Shown here in pieces: positions 21,213 through 31,210 of a stretch of 64,000 bases of DNA. Origin of the DNA: Simmondsia chinensis. Its lineage: Eukaryota; Streptophyta; Magnoliopsida; Caryophyllales; Simmondsiaceae. The notes under the pieces were generated by a model, which had not been told where the DNA came from, did no database searches, and saw only the letters and a list, made by a program, of their open reading frames with translations. Numbering within the stretch: position 1 is the stretch's first letter; each line of letters opens with the position of its first letter. The position numbers and the translations under genes were made by a program. The stretch lies in the NCBI GenBank assembly GCA_018398585.1, contig JAGTTD010000022.1:8471501-8535500 (forward strand), in the 5' to 3' direction.

Positions 21213-21822
21213 TACTCGTAATCAACAATTTCTTGGTGCGGGTGGTGATGTAATTGATAGATTGCAAGGTTCTTGGAGTAGGGAAATGGAGTATTCAAAT
21301 GTACACTGTTATGATGAGATGCCTCCTGATCCGGGAGAAGCTTTCCAAGTTTGTACGAAGCCGAAAAGAGTCGATTTCCTGTTGAAGATAAGTAATCAAG
21401 CTGCGAGAGTGCGTTTCAAGGTCCAACGAAGGAGAAGCCTTGTATCAATACAAGCAATTGAGTTGTTGGATGTGTATAAATGCAGTAACATGCTGAAGCC
21501 GTTTTCTGTACAACCAAAAATCAGTACAACTGGTGCTGTAACTGATATGTTTGGAGTTGGAAGTCCCTTTAATCCGGGAAAGAATGAATTACAAGTATTT
21601 GGAGAAGCTACGCATCCGGTGTTGCTGTTTGATGATGAAGAACCTAATGTCAGTGCAAGCATTGGTGGGAAAATGGTTGAGGCTGTGGGTCATTGCGAAG
21701 TTAACATCAAAGCAAGTTGTGAGGATAGGAATTACACATTTTGCAAGCTGCACTATACTTGTGACGATGAAGTTTCCATTGTTCCAGAATTTGTGTTGCT
21801 TGGGTTCACACAAAAGTGTTGA
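21160..21822 (+). CDS. LARD-A ORF, third segment: conserved unknown protein
   Basis: 220 codons. The motif YDEMPPDPGE (about residues 48-57) has the LARD-B counterpart YDELPPDPGE near 54700. RVRFKVQRRRSLVSIQAIELL and ELQVFGEATHPVLLFDDEEP (about residues 145-164) are also kept in LARD-B (54784-55035). The segment ends with a Cys-containing stretch. No known domain is recognised and no transmembrane segment is obvious. Preservation of wording across two diverged copies suggests past selection on the protein. Not host-like in context because it lies inside LTRs. Confidence 0.5.
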   Translation: MTMETPQNMLNTSLRQLDTRNQQFLGAGGDVIDRLQGSWSREMEYSNVHCYDEMPPDPGEAFQVCTKPKRVDFLLKISNQAARVRFKVQRRRSLVSIQAIELLDVYKCSNMLKPFSVQPKISTTGAVTDMFGVGSPFNPGKNELQVFGEATHPVLLFDDEEPNVSASIGGKMVEAVGHCEVNIKASCEDRNYTFCKLHYTCDDEVSIVPEFVLLGFTQKC

Positions 21823-21879
21823 CTTGAAGGGTTGGTAGTTGTTGCTAATGGTTAGAAGAATTGTGGATGGTTTGAGGAG

Positions 21880-22623
21880 GTGTATGGCCCCGGGAATGAC
21901 CTCACAGCTGGTGCACAAAGCCAAGTAAGGCCAAAGGTGATAGCAGTTGAAAATTGGGACAGACTGCAACTGAAAGGGGCTAATTTGGTGCAGAATTTGA
22001 ATGTGCTTGGGGTGACCTGTTGTGTTTGTTCCGAATGGAAAAATAATATGCACAAGCTTCAATACTTTCTCAATGTATGGCTGAAGGAATATAACAAGGA
22101 AACAAGATCATTTCTAGATGAAAATATTTTACATTTCAGCAGCCAAGATCAGGACAGATTTTCCCTTGCACTGAAATTAATCTCAGATGTTCAGTTGTGT
22201 CATTGGTGTCCTGATTTGAAGTTCATCTTTAAGTCTGATGATGGAAATTCGAGTGTGACCCATGAGTATTTGAGTTGGTGGAGCAAAAGTCTAGTTAGTC
22301 AAGCCAATGTCACAAGAGCTCAATTGATTAAGGTGGGACAGCAAGAATTCAAGTTAGTTGCTGTTATGGCTGGGAGAATTACAATTCCTTCACTGTCAGC
22401 AGTGAATGAGTTGCCCAAATGGAGAGCGATTGGTGCTATTATGGTTTTGGGAAGTTGTCATAACTTGTTTGCATCAAGAAGCTTCAATATGGACAAGAAT
22501 CGAGCTAAAATCTGTAAAATTTGCAGCTATGAGTGGTCTGGCTTAAGCACTGCTGAATTCTGGAGCTCTGCAGTAAATCATGTGAATTTGGAAACAATCA
22601 AGAGTTTGTTGAGCATGATCTGA
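21880..22623 (+). CDS. LARD-A ORF, fourth segment: conserved unknown protein
   Basis: 247 codons, opening after stops at 21823-21879. The motif NVLGVTCCVCSEWKNNMHKL (about residues 41-60) and QYFLNVW have a close counterpart in LARD-B (NVFGVICWSGSKWKNHMHKL, 55388-55450). The C-terminal part, with repeated Trp and Cys (WCPDLKF, CKICSYEW), aligns less well. No catalytic signature is visible. It may be the C-terminal half of the ancestral LARD protein. Confidence 0.45.
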   Translation: MYGPGNDLTAGAQSQVRPKVIAVENWDRLQLKGANLVQNLNVLGVTCCVCSEWKNNMHKLQYFLNVWLKEYNKETRSFLDENILHFSSQDQDRFSLALKLISDVQLCHWCPDLKFIFKSDDGNSSVTHEYLSWWSKSLVSQANVTRAQLIKVGQQEFKLVAVMAGRITIPSLSAVNELPKWRAIGAIMVLGSCHNLFASRSFNMDKNRAKICKICSYEWSGLSTAEFWSSAVNHVNLETIKSLLSMI

Positions 22624-22712
22624 GTTGGTTTAGTATATTGATGTGTAAGCAATACAAATTTTGGATAAGATCCGAGATGAAGGAGTTATAGCTGCATCCT
22701 CATTGAATTTCA

Positions 22713-23447
22713 ATGTGTTTTGCTTCCATAATCAGGACATTGGGTTGTTGGAGCTGCAATGGGGAATTCTTACAAGTAGATTTTGATGCTTGGTTTTCTT
22801 GGTTTGAGTTTGGAAGGTCTCCTGAGTTGTTAAAGGTCTTCACATGCAGTTTGATGGGTTTAACGACATATAACATTTGTCATGCAGCATTCTACATGCA
22901 GAAATTTGGTAGTGCTGCTACATTGCGTGATGCTCAGCAGCAAGACAGAGTTTTGGGCTATGTTAGTTGCTTCATGAGAAAGTGTTGGCTATGGGATCTG
23001 AGAAGCAACCAAGACAAGAATTCCTTCTGCAAGATATTAGAAGTTGGAAGGTTGAATTTAGAACTGGAATTTGAGAAAGGTTGGTCTGCTAGGAGTTTAA
23101 AACAACAGGTTGAATTAGGCCCAAGTCTGGAAGTTTGTAAAGGGGATCAATCGGTTATCATTTCGAGCTTTGATGCAGCATTGGAGGATGTTAATTGGAC
23201 TCCTAGAAGCAGAAGCAGTAGAAACTTGAGAGAATCCGAAAGATCTTCTAAAGGCATGTCAAGTGCAGAGTACTGCAGGGTTAATAGCTGCTGTGGGGAA
23301 GATATTGTTATTGATATTTGGCTTATTTGGTATGATATGGGAAGACCGCCTGAGGTAATTCTCCAAACCAGATGTGAAATAGCGAGTTCAAGCTGTCATT
23401 CAGAGGTATACTGCAGTGAGCAACTCAGGTGTACTCTTGCTTCTTAA
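22713..23447 (+). CDS. LARD-A ORF, last segment
   Basis: 244 codons of open frame between the previous segment and the 3' LTR. Blocks such as LQVDFDAWFSWFEFGRSPELLK are matched in LARD-B by LQADFDVGFSWFEFGRPPEMLK (about 56190-56250), so the segment was part of the family before the copies separated. It is Trp- and Cys-rich with no recognised domain. The last 100 bases before the LTR are non-coding. Confidence 0.4.
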   Translation: MCFASIIRTLGCWSCNGEFLQVDFDAWFSWFEFGRSPELLKVFTCSLMGLTTYNICHAAFYMQKFGSAATLRDAQQQDRVLGYVSCFMRKCWLWDLRSNQDKNSFCKILEVGRLNLELEFEKGWSARSLKQQVELGPSLEVCKGDQSVIISSFDAALEDVNWTPRSRSSRNLRESERSSKGMSSAEYCRVNSCCGEDIVIDIWLIWYDMGRPPEVILQTRCEIASSSCHSEVYCSEQLRCTLAS

Positions 23448-23560
23448 GTCTCTTCCACTGCAATTTTCAGCAAGGAGTCTTCACATTCGGTTCCTACCTT
23501 TTTACCAATAAATGTTCCTCAAGTCTCAACTCTCTTCCATTCTTGAGGACAAGAATGTTT

Positions 23561-23574
23561 TCAAAGGGAGGGAA
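23561..23574 (+). promoter_or_regulatory. Polypurine tract of LARD-A
   Basis: AAAGGGAGGGAA immediately precedes the 3' LTR. LARD-B has GGGGAAGGGAA at the same place. Confidence 0.85.
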
Positions 23575-24166
23575 TGTTATGATCCGAGAAGCCGAGGCAT
23601 GAACTTGTGGTGGCTGTGATGCTGTTCTACTGCTATGTTGTTGCTGTTAGCTACTGCTGGCTGCTGCTGCTGCTGCTGCTTATGCTTGTTGTTGTTAGAT
23701 ACTTGTTAGCTTAAGAAATGTAATAAGTGGTTGAATCTAGCTAAAGAGTTGTATTAGCGTGTTCAGGATTAACTAGATTGAGTCTTGATGTAATTAGTTG
23801 CATAAGTCTCTTGTAAGTCTTATAATAAGTGAGCTTTAGTGTGGTCTTGCTTAGGAGGTCAATGCCCGTCAAGTGTGGCAGCTAGTTAGTTAGTTGTTGG
23901 ATCAGTTGGTTAGCTCTTGGTCCGCATGCATTGTATCTCTAGATATTTTAGAGTTAGTCATCCTAAGAGCAAGTAGTATAATTAGATGTCTCTAGTTTGT
24001 AATCCTCATAACTTTAATGAATGAATTGATATCTTTTGATATTTCTCTCTACTTCTCATCTCCTTTCCCTTCTTATCTTATCTAAACTCTGTATTCTCTT
24101 CTCATCTCATACTCTCTCTATCCCAACCAAGGTTACGGCTCAAGAGAGATCTTTGAAACCTTAACA
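23575..24166 (+). repeat. 3' LTR of LARD-A
   Basis: It is 592 bases and near-identical to the 5' LTR apart from a few substitutions and an expansion of CTG triplets near 23655-23680. It is followed by the TSD TTATA. Confidence 0.9.
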
Positions 24167-24178
24167 TTATATGCTTAT

Positions 24179-24373
24179 ATGCTTATTGGCTCTCGTCCTG
24201 CCAGGTTGCCAGGCTTCATTGCTGCAGACAAGCTTTTCGGGTTGGGGTTCCTCGGAAACAGGCTCCCTCCTGGGCAACCCCTAGAAGCGGGAAGGCTACA
24301 TACATCTACCCCCCAGACCTCGCTTATGCGGGAGCCCTTGAGGCACTGGGTGGTTGTTGTTGTTGTTGTTGTA
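24179..24373 (+). mobile_element. TTG-tailed SINE
   Basis: It reads 'gggttcctcggaaacaggct', 'aaggctacatacatctaccc' and 'tgcgggagcccttgaggcac', ending in (GTT)n. This is the same body as the SINE at 17580-17724 but with a different head. LARD-A landed just 5' of it. The head probably derives from a tRNA, but the promoter boxes are too decayed to state. The 67-codon open frame over it is not a gene. Confidence 0.7.
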
Positions 24374-25263
24374 AGTTTCTGAAGGCCTCAGAGACTCGGA
24401 TTCCTTTAAACACTCCTACACAAATAAAAACTGGTCCATGTAAACAAACAAAGAGGTAAAATGCTCCCTTAAAATCCCTAATAAATTAAATGCCTTGTTA
24501 AGGTAAACTATGTTTTAAAAACACCCTATCAAGCGTCAGATATCTCGTTGCACATCCAAGGTCAAACGCTTTACTAACATCAAGTAGAGTACAAATTACA
24601 TATGAATTACAATTGTGATAGGCCAAAATAGAGCACTAAATACCTCTATTGCTCAGGAAGACATTGTGTAAAAACAAGCTATTGTTAAGAATGACATGTA
24701 ATATACTCCATGCCCGAACTTGAAATGATCGAAGTTCACCCACGGAGTAGGTAGACTATATGTTTACAATACCCAACTAGTATTCGATCACCTGGTACTT
24801 CCTCACCTGATACTTACTGGCACAGTAAGGGCTACCAAGAAATGGGCAACCCAGAACGAGCGACTTACAACAAGTAGAGCCAAAATAGGGTGACAGCACT
24901 CTCTCACTTCTATATAAAATTTTTTTTTTTTTTTGGGGGGGGGGTTAGGGTATGGTCAATTGGACCACACACATATCTCTTTCTTCTCTCTGAAGCCTTC
25001 TTAGCTTGCCCCCTTCTCTCACACTTCACCCTTTTTTGTTTTCTGATCATCTTTTCGAAGCAATAACCATTCAAGCCTCCTACTCCCCTCACGAATCTTA
25101 CAAGGAATATTAAGTAGGGTATGTAGTTAGAGCTTGAGTTCAGCTCATCCTTACAAACCCCACCTCACACAGGATTTTAATACAATTAATAAGCACACTG
25201 ACTAAGTTTATTGTAAACAACTAACTACTTAATTGAGAAACTGCCTCCCTCTTGTGAGAATTA
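24374..25263. other. Unassigned spacer with T15G10 run
   Basis: No gene is seen. A homopolymer pair (15 T then 10 G) lies at 24920-24944. The minus-strand open frame 24910-25092 simply runs through it. The left LTR of the following copia relic is not recognisable here. Confidence 0.4.
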
Positions 25264-26000
25264 TAAGGCATCCTTAAAATATAAGAAAAAGGATGTGACA
25301 CCACATGAACTGATCCTCCCAAATTAATTTGGAAGATCAGAATTGTAAACAAGACAAGAGGAAGTCCTTTGAGCACTCCTCCTTGGAAGTTAACCTTGTG
25401 GAATTGAGAACTATAGGAAAGAAAGGTAAGTTCAAAAATCCATGGAGTAATGGAAAACCTACTGCTCGAGAGAAAGACTCCAATGTCAAGAAAGGCAAAT
25501 CTCGAGGAAAGAAGCCAATGAACAATACTGATGATGGCTAGAAAAGGACCAAAGGAACATGTTGAACTTATAACAAGAGTGGCCAAACTTCGGGGAATTG
25601 TAGGCATGGATTCGAACCTGGAAAGGACATAGAATACAAGCCCTAGGCTAATCTCACTAGGAAGGGAGAAACGTTTGTAGCCACAATCTCTGAGGTGAGT
25701 ATGGTTTAGAACACGGTCCAGTGGGTTGTAGATACTGTTGCCATGAGGCAAATCAGCACTAATGGGGACTTGTTTCATGACTATGAGAAAGCTAGTCATA
25801 GGGAGATGGTGTACATGGGCAGTTCCAAGTTTTTCCCTATCCATGGTAAGGGAAAGGTCCTCCTTAAACTTAACTCTAAAAAATCTCTATGTTTATAAAA
25901 TGCTCTGCTTGTTTCTAATCTATGTAGGAATTTTGTCTGTAGTGCATTGTTGAACAAAAATGGATTTAAGTTAACTTTTGAATCTGGCTAGTTAATCCTC
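25264..26000 (+). pseudogene. Copia relic: gag end and protease
   Basis: The frame starting near 25264 gives basic gag sequence (KGKFKNPWSNGKP, KKGKSRGKKPMNN, to 25540), then a decayed zinc knuckle (CYNKSG, about 25560). Protease follows as WVVDTVAMRQIS (about 25725), where the Asp-Thr-Gly site reads DTV. MVYMGSSKFFPIHGKGKVLL and a GAG-pre-integrase stretch follow with stops. The 207-codon minus-strand open frame over this region is a shadow. Confidence 0.7.
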
Positions 26001-26099
26001 ACTAAAAAAACCAACATCGTCAGGAAAGGGTTATGCATTGGTGGTCTTTTTATACTTGATGTGTTCAATGACATAAATAAAACTGGCTCGAGTTCTCTA

Positions 26100-26770
26100 T
26101 ATATTGTTGAATCCTTAGATTATGGGCATTGCTAGGCTTGGACATGTAAATTATAATTTTGTTAATAAGTTTAAATGAATGAGTTTAATTCCTTATTGTG
26201 ATTTAACCAAATTTGATATATATGAAATACGTGTCGAGGCCAAACATTCAAAGAAGTCGAATAATAAAACAGTTGAAAGGACCTCTAGCCTCCTTGAGCC
26301 AGTACATAGTGATCTAGGTGACTTCAAGAAAACCATGGTAAAAGATATTATATCGCATCCGTAGATGACCAATTGAGATTCACTAAGGTGTATCTCTTAA
26401 GTACAAAAGACGAGGTTGAAAACTAATTAGATCATAGTATCAAGAGGATTAGGTCTGATAGAGGAGGTGAGTGTGATATCACATTCCGCAAGAAACATTG
26501 TGAAGAACTTGGCATAATTCATGAGGTTTCATCCCTTACTCCCCTTAATAAAATGGGATAGTTGAATGGAAAAAATAGGACCCTTAATGACATGATGAAT
26601 GCTATGTTAATTAGCTTGGGCCGACCTTCTAGTTTATGGGGAGAAGCCATGTTATGTGCTTGTCACGTTCGTAATAGGGTTCCACATAAAAAGTTAGATA
26701 TGACCCCTTATGAATTATGGAAAGGCTATGCGCCTAACTTGAAATACCTTAATGTGTGGAGGTGACTTGC
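26100..26770 (+). pseudogene. Copia relic: integrase
   Basis: A degenerate core includes EPVHSDLGDF (near 26300) and RSDRGGECD (about 26452). NGKNRTLNDMMNAMLISLGRPSSLWGEAMLCACHVRNRVPH (in pieces from 26562) is the highly typical end of the copia integrase core. It lacks the expected preceding Glu-Arg (ER) because Glu is read as GK context. TPYELWKGYAPNLKYLNVW closes the domain. Several stops separate the parts. Confidence 0.85.
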
Positions 26771-26816
26771 TAAGATATGAATTCCTGAATTTAATAGCAG
26801 TAAAATATGTCCTGAA

Positions 26817-27780
26817 ATGGTATATGCTATCTTTGTTGGTTATGCCGTGAACAGTGCTGCATATAGGTTGATGTTAATTAATGACTCAAGCCCTAGGCTT
26901 GGTAAAATAATGGAATCTCGAGATGCTAAATTGTTTGAACATAAGTTTCCCATGAAAGAATCTATGTATGCTTCATCACCTAATTCTATTCCTATTGCAT
27001 CTACATCATCATCTATATATGCACTCCCTGGCTTGAGGTTTAGGAACTTAGACGAAGTAAGAAAAGCTCGAACCGAGACTAGTTTGGTCCCTGACTTAAT
27101 AACTGCATTCTTATCTAAACATCATGACTTTGATGAACATGTTGTGAGTGCATTCGTGCTAGAGGAAAACCCTAAAACATATGGCAAGGCCATGAAAACC
27201 ATAGATGCTCCTTTCTGGAGAGATCCCATAGTACTAAATTGGACTCTATAACACGCAATAACACTTAGGTGTTACTAGACCTACCTAGAGGACGCAAACC
27301 AACGGCATAAGTGGGTGTTTAGGAGGAAATTGAGGACTGATAAAGGGTATACCTAGAAATCAGGACTAGATTTCTTTGATACATACTCACCTGTAACTAC
27401 GATTGCCATTGTAAAACCCCTAATAGTTCTAGCATCCACACACAACGTTGTAGTACATTAAATGGATGTAAAAACAGCCATTTTGAATGGGGGCCTTGAG
27501 GAAGGAATTTATACGGAACAACCCAAGAGGATTGAGGTTCCTCGTATGGAGTATAAAGAATGTAAACTTGTAAAGTCCTTGTATGGACTTAAACAAGCTC
27601 CTAGACTATGGCATCAAAAATTTAATTGTAACTTAGTCATGCATGGTTTTTTTGTAAACAATGGTGATGCATGCATGTATTTAAAGCATGTTTATAGTGA
27701 TTATGTGGTTATCTATTTGTATGTTGATTGCATGCTTATCTTTGGCACGGGTGTGAAAATTTGAATAATTCAAAGTTTTT
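26817..27780 (+). pseudogene. Copia relic: linker and reverse transcriptase N-part
   Basis: 26817-27251 reads FVGYAVNSAAYRLML and ends KTYGKAMKTIDAPFWRDP, the linker just before RT. A frame-shifted part follows, then MDVKTAILNGGLEEGIY (27462), KLVKSLYGLKQAPRLWHQKF, and YLYVDCMLIFGTG, where the catalytic YVDD reads YVDC. RT would therefore be inactive even if the frames were joined. Confidence 0.88.
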
Positions 27781-28690
27781 TCTGAGTGCATATTTTGATA
27801 TCCAAAACCTAGAAAAGGCCAATGTGATACTTGGGATTAAAATAACTAGGACGCTTGAGGGTTTGACCTTGTGTAAATCCTATTACGTGGAGAAAATACT
27901 GAAGAAGTGTGGTCACCTCGATGATATACAAGCTAAAACTTCATATGACCTAGTGTTAATTTTGAAAAGAAATACGGAGGATAGTGTATCAGAGGCTGAA
28001 TACACTAAAATAGTTGCTAGCATAATGTTCTTAAGGAAGTACACTTGTTCAAACATTGCTTATGCCGTTAACAAACTTAGCCATTACACCCATCACCCTA
28101 GTGATGAACCCTTGAGTGCCTTAAGAAGGCTGTTAAGGTATCTTAAAGGTACAATAAATTGGGGTTTATACTATATGAAATTCCTTGCTATGTTAGAGGG
28201 CTATTGTGATGCTAATTGGGTGTCTAAATGTGATAAAATTCGTTCAACCCGTGGCAATATGTTCGTGTTTGCTAATTGTGCTTGTTTATGGAAATCACCT
28301 AAACAAAACTGCATTGCTAAATTGACCTTGGAGTCAGATTTTATTGCTCTTGAGATGTCAAGTTTGGAAGCTAAATGGTTGAGGAGTGTCCTGGGAGACA
28401 TTCCATTTTGTGGGAAACCCATGCCTTCAGTGTCACTATACTGCGACTCACGAGCAGCCATTGGAGTTGCTTAAAACATGGTATATGATTGCAAGCAGAG
28501 GCATATTCACCTCAAGCATGGTTTCATGAGAAATTTGAGCATGAACAATGTGATCTGACTCAAGTTTGTGAGGGATGAGAGAAACTTGGAAAATATAAAA
28601 TGCCTTGCAACGAAATTGATAAATGAAATAGCAGAGGGAATGGGGTTAAAGCCCATTTGTGCATCCTTATCCGGGCGGATACCCGACTCG
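27728..28690 (+). pseudogene. Copia relic: RT C-part and RNase H
   Basis: 248 codons overlapping the previous frame by a +1 shift. ANVILGIKITRTLEGLTL and YTKIVASIMFLRKYTCSNIAYAVNKL are present, then the RNase H region EGYCDANWVSKCD (first Asp), LTLESDFIALEMSSLEAKWL (Glu region) and YCDSRAAIGVA (last Asp). Further pieces (RHIHLKHGF, LATKLINEIAEGMGL) reach about 28650. No 3' LTR or polypurine tract is recognised afterwards, so the element has lost its ends. Confidence 0.88.
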
Positions 28691-29424
28691 GGATTTACCC
28701 TCGATGTTCAATGGGTCAAAAGAAGTCACAAACTGAGAAACTTTTGATATCCACTCAAGCCAATCCCATGTTTGTTGTATGAGTGGCTCTAAGATCTATT
28801 TAATCTGCCATGATGGAGGTTGAGCCTAAAGCTCATAATGTTTTCCATATCCCTATGTGGTGGTGTGGGGCAACACATCTAATAGACACATCGCTACTGC
28901 AATGATACGAGGATGACCCTAATGCTCTTAAATATGTCCATAGCCTTTTACTATGGGATTATGAGGCTAGAAAGTCCTCTTGTCAAGAGTAAGGGTTTAC
29001 TCTCCAGATAATTCTTGAGAATACCAAGTTTTTGATTATTTTTCATGTCCCGATCGCGAAGTGTGTCTCAACCTCGAGAACCACTTGAAGGGGTTAGCTA
29101 TATTCTTCATAATGACTGCTTGTGGTTCAAGACCTTATTCACCGATGGGTGGTTGTAGGACATGCTTATTACTAGGTGCTTATGCATGTCTAGAAGACAT
29201 TAGCATCATCAGGTGTGGGTCTCACCGCTTACTAATAATCTTCCTTTCCTCTCTTTCTCAAAATTGAACCACGTGGGCGATATTTTGAATTTGGGAGTAG
29301 TAGGTTTCAACTTTGTTCATCTTGTGAATGGCCCCATTCCCACATAGAAAATTGAGAGGAAGGGAGCCTTGTTTATATACCATCTTGTCATTTTACTTGG
29401 TAAAGTCTGGGGACATAGAGTGGG
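28691..29424. other. Unassigned sequence after the copia relic
   Basis: The first 100 bases ('actcgggatttaccctcgat', 'ttcaatgggtcaaaagaa') resemble the region that follows pol in such copia elements. Beyond about 28860 nothing is recognised. Open frames at 29061 and 29328 are short and unsupported. Confidence 0.3.
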
Positions 29425-29560
29425 CTTGGTATACCACACACGCAAATGTGCTTGCCTCGCCTCGCCGACCAGGCCAGCACGACGCTGTGTGCTGTGATGC
29501 GGACTTTTTCTAAACTAGATTTTTATTTTTATAACCACTGTCTTTTTTAAGTTGTTGTAA
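29425..29560 (+). repeat. Second copy of a dispersed repeat
   Basis: It shares with 555-690 the order 'cacacacgca', a CG-rich stretch, 'gtgatg-ggactttt', then 'tttttatttttataacca'. Class unknown. Confidence 0.4.
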
Positions 29561-29946
29561 ACCAACTTGAGGAGAGTTCTTGTCTTGGGTAGTGCTCGAG
29601 ACCTTTGGCTAGAGATTGAGTTGTCCCTCTTTAGAAGACCTCGAGGGTGTTGTCATGAGGTACAGTTGTATGACTAATCTCGAGGCACGAGGCTTGACTT
29701 TGTTCCCATATTTTTCATAACTATTTTTTCCTTAACAAAAGTCGGATTTTTACGCTCTCTCATATCCACCACTCTCCTTATTGTAATCGAATTCTTAGCT
29801 AGGATCGTTTCCTTAACCCGCAAGGATTTTACTCTATAAATACCGTCCCTGAGGGTTTTGTCAAACACACAATTTACAACAAATTACAGAAATTAATCCT
29901 TATTTTTATGGCACTATTTCTCTCTAAATTTTTGTTCTTCCTTTCT

Positions 29947-31174
29947 TGTTTACACCTTAATTTCGAGGAAGCTGGGAGCATAGTTCTAGGCAACTTCCAT
30001 GTGCTTATCATACGAGGTCCTCCTCGAGGAGAATCTGACCTTTCAATACTGATATAACAACATCACAAGCCCAGCATCTTCATATGTTTATCACCATAAC
30101 AGGGGTATCCTCCACTCGAGACCCGAGATGGTTGAAGGTGAAGGGAGCTCAAGTGCAAGGGACTGCCAAGAAGGCTGTAAGACACGTGGTTTCCAAGCTT
30201 AATTTTTAGATGCATGGACGCCAAGCTTAATCCAAGGGAATGTGGAGCATCTAGATAAGACCTCAATTGAAAATGTGGACATGTGCTTAAAGAAATATGC
30301 TCAAATACTAAATCTGGGGCACATTCATTGATCATCCATGAGCTTAAAGAGGTTGGTGGCCAGACATGTGAAGAAAGTGCTGTGAAAATAGGGTAGCCAT
30401 TGTTTAGTTTTTCAATAAATAAGTGGCTCTGTTGTAGTCCAAAAATACGCAGACAGTGCACACATTCATAACTTCTTCAAGTTTTCGTTACAGCACACTT
30501 GTGCTTTTTACCTAGGAGTAGCGCAACTTAACTTAGTCTAGCGTAGCGTACATCTTGCAGTACTTGCTTCTTCAATAATACAATACTTTGGGCACGATGT
30601 ATGAACCCTCTGTTTTAATATGCTCCTAAATTCAATGAGTCAAGAAGTGAGGCTGTAGCGTAAGGCTTTGACGGAAAACACTTGACCCTTATTGCATTGG
30701 TCTTAACATTACTATCACTACTTGATGATTCAAGTGAACTTGGGTTTGCGCCATGGTTCTATGCTTTCAAGGCCAAGGCATGACCTTGATTACGTAGGTC
30801 CTAATCCAGTGACCTGGTTTGCTCCATCTAAACTTTGTCAAACCTGAACTCATTCGAGTTATTAAAAGTTAAGGGCGCCAGGCATAAAAACCTGATTGAC
30901 TCGGGCTTGTAAGTGGACTACTGTGCTCTTGGGTTTGCCTCCACCTTAGTTACTGACTTTTAAATTTATAAGGAAAGGAGTCTGTCGTCCCTGCCTCGTC
31001 ACTTTAATTGTAACTTGGGTTAGTTCCATATTCCTTTAATTTTCTGTCAAAAAGTATATAAAAAGTCCATGAAAAAAAATATTAAAAAAGTCTTCTTTAT
31101 TGAAGCATATGCAGAACTTGCAAGATAATCGAAGTTAGATACACCAAACTATCACAACCTTTTCTTCAAGAACA
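29947..31174 (+). repeat. 5' LTR of element E
   Basis: It matches 43525-44660 through 'cctttaattttctgtcaaaa' and runs about 120 bases further than the truncated partner. A TATA-like 'gtatataaaaag' lies at 31056-31067. The end at 31174 (AACA) is a guess, as no convincing PBS follows. The 132-codon minus-strand frame (30063-30461) lies in the LTR and is not supported. Confidence 0.55.
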
Positions 31175-31210
31175 GTGAGTAATAGTGCCAAAGATGTGCG
31201 GTCCAAATTT

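Larger units (their letters stand above)
18691..24166 (+). mobile_element. LARD-A: complete non-autonomous LTR retrotransposon
   Basis: LTRs of 587 and 592 bases (18691-19277, 23575-24166) start TGTTATGATCCGAG, end CTTAACA and look nearly identical. The target duplication is TTATA (18686-18690, 24167-24171). PBS and polypurine tract are in place. The 4.3-kb internal region has no readable gag, protease, integrase or RT. It holds a series of open frames that align in order with LARD-B (52051-57192). The high LTR similarity suggests a recent insertion. Mobilisation in trans is inferred. The 3' tail wording 'cttgaggacaa' before the polypurine tract is typical of chromovirus gypsy ends. Confidence 0.9.

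Noticed and set aside
21589..22062. 157-codon minus-strand frame in LARD-A as the real gene
   Set aside because: The matching minus-strand frames in LARD-B are shorter and out of register, while the plus-strand wording is conserved in order.
24910..25092. Lys/Arg-rich minus-strand ORF
   Set aside because: It runs through the T15G10 homopolymer and has no conserved motif.
25221..25844. 207-codon minus-strand open frame
   Set aside because: It is antisense to copia gag and protease, whose motifs are recognisable on the plus strand; it has no domain of its own.
30063..30461. 132-codon minus-strand gene
   Set aside because: It lies within the LTR of element E and is not kept open in the second LTR.
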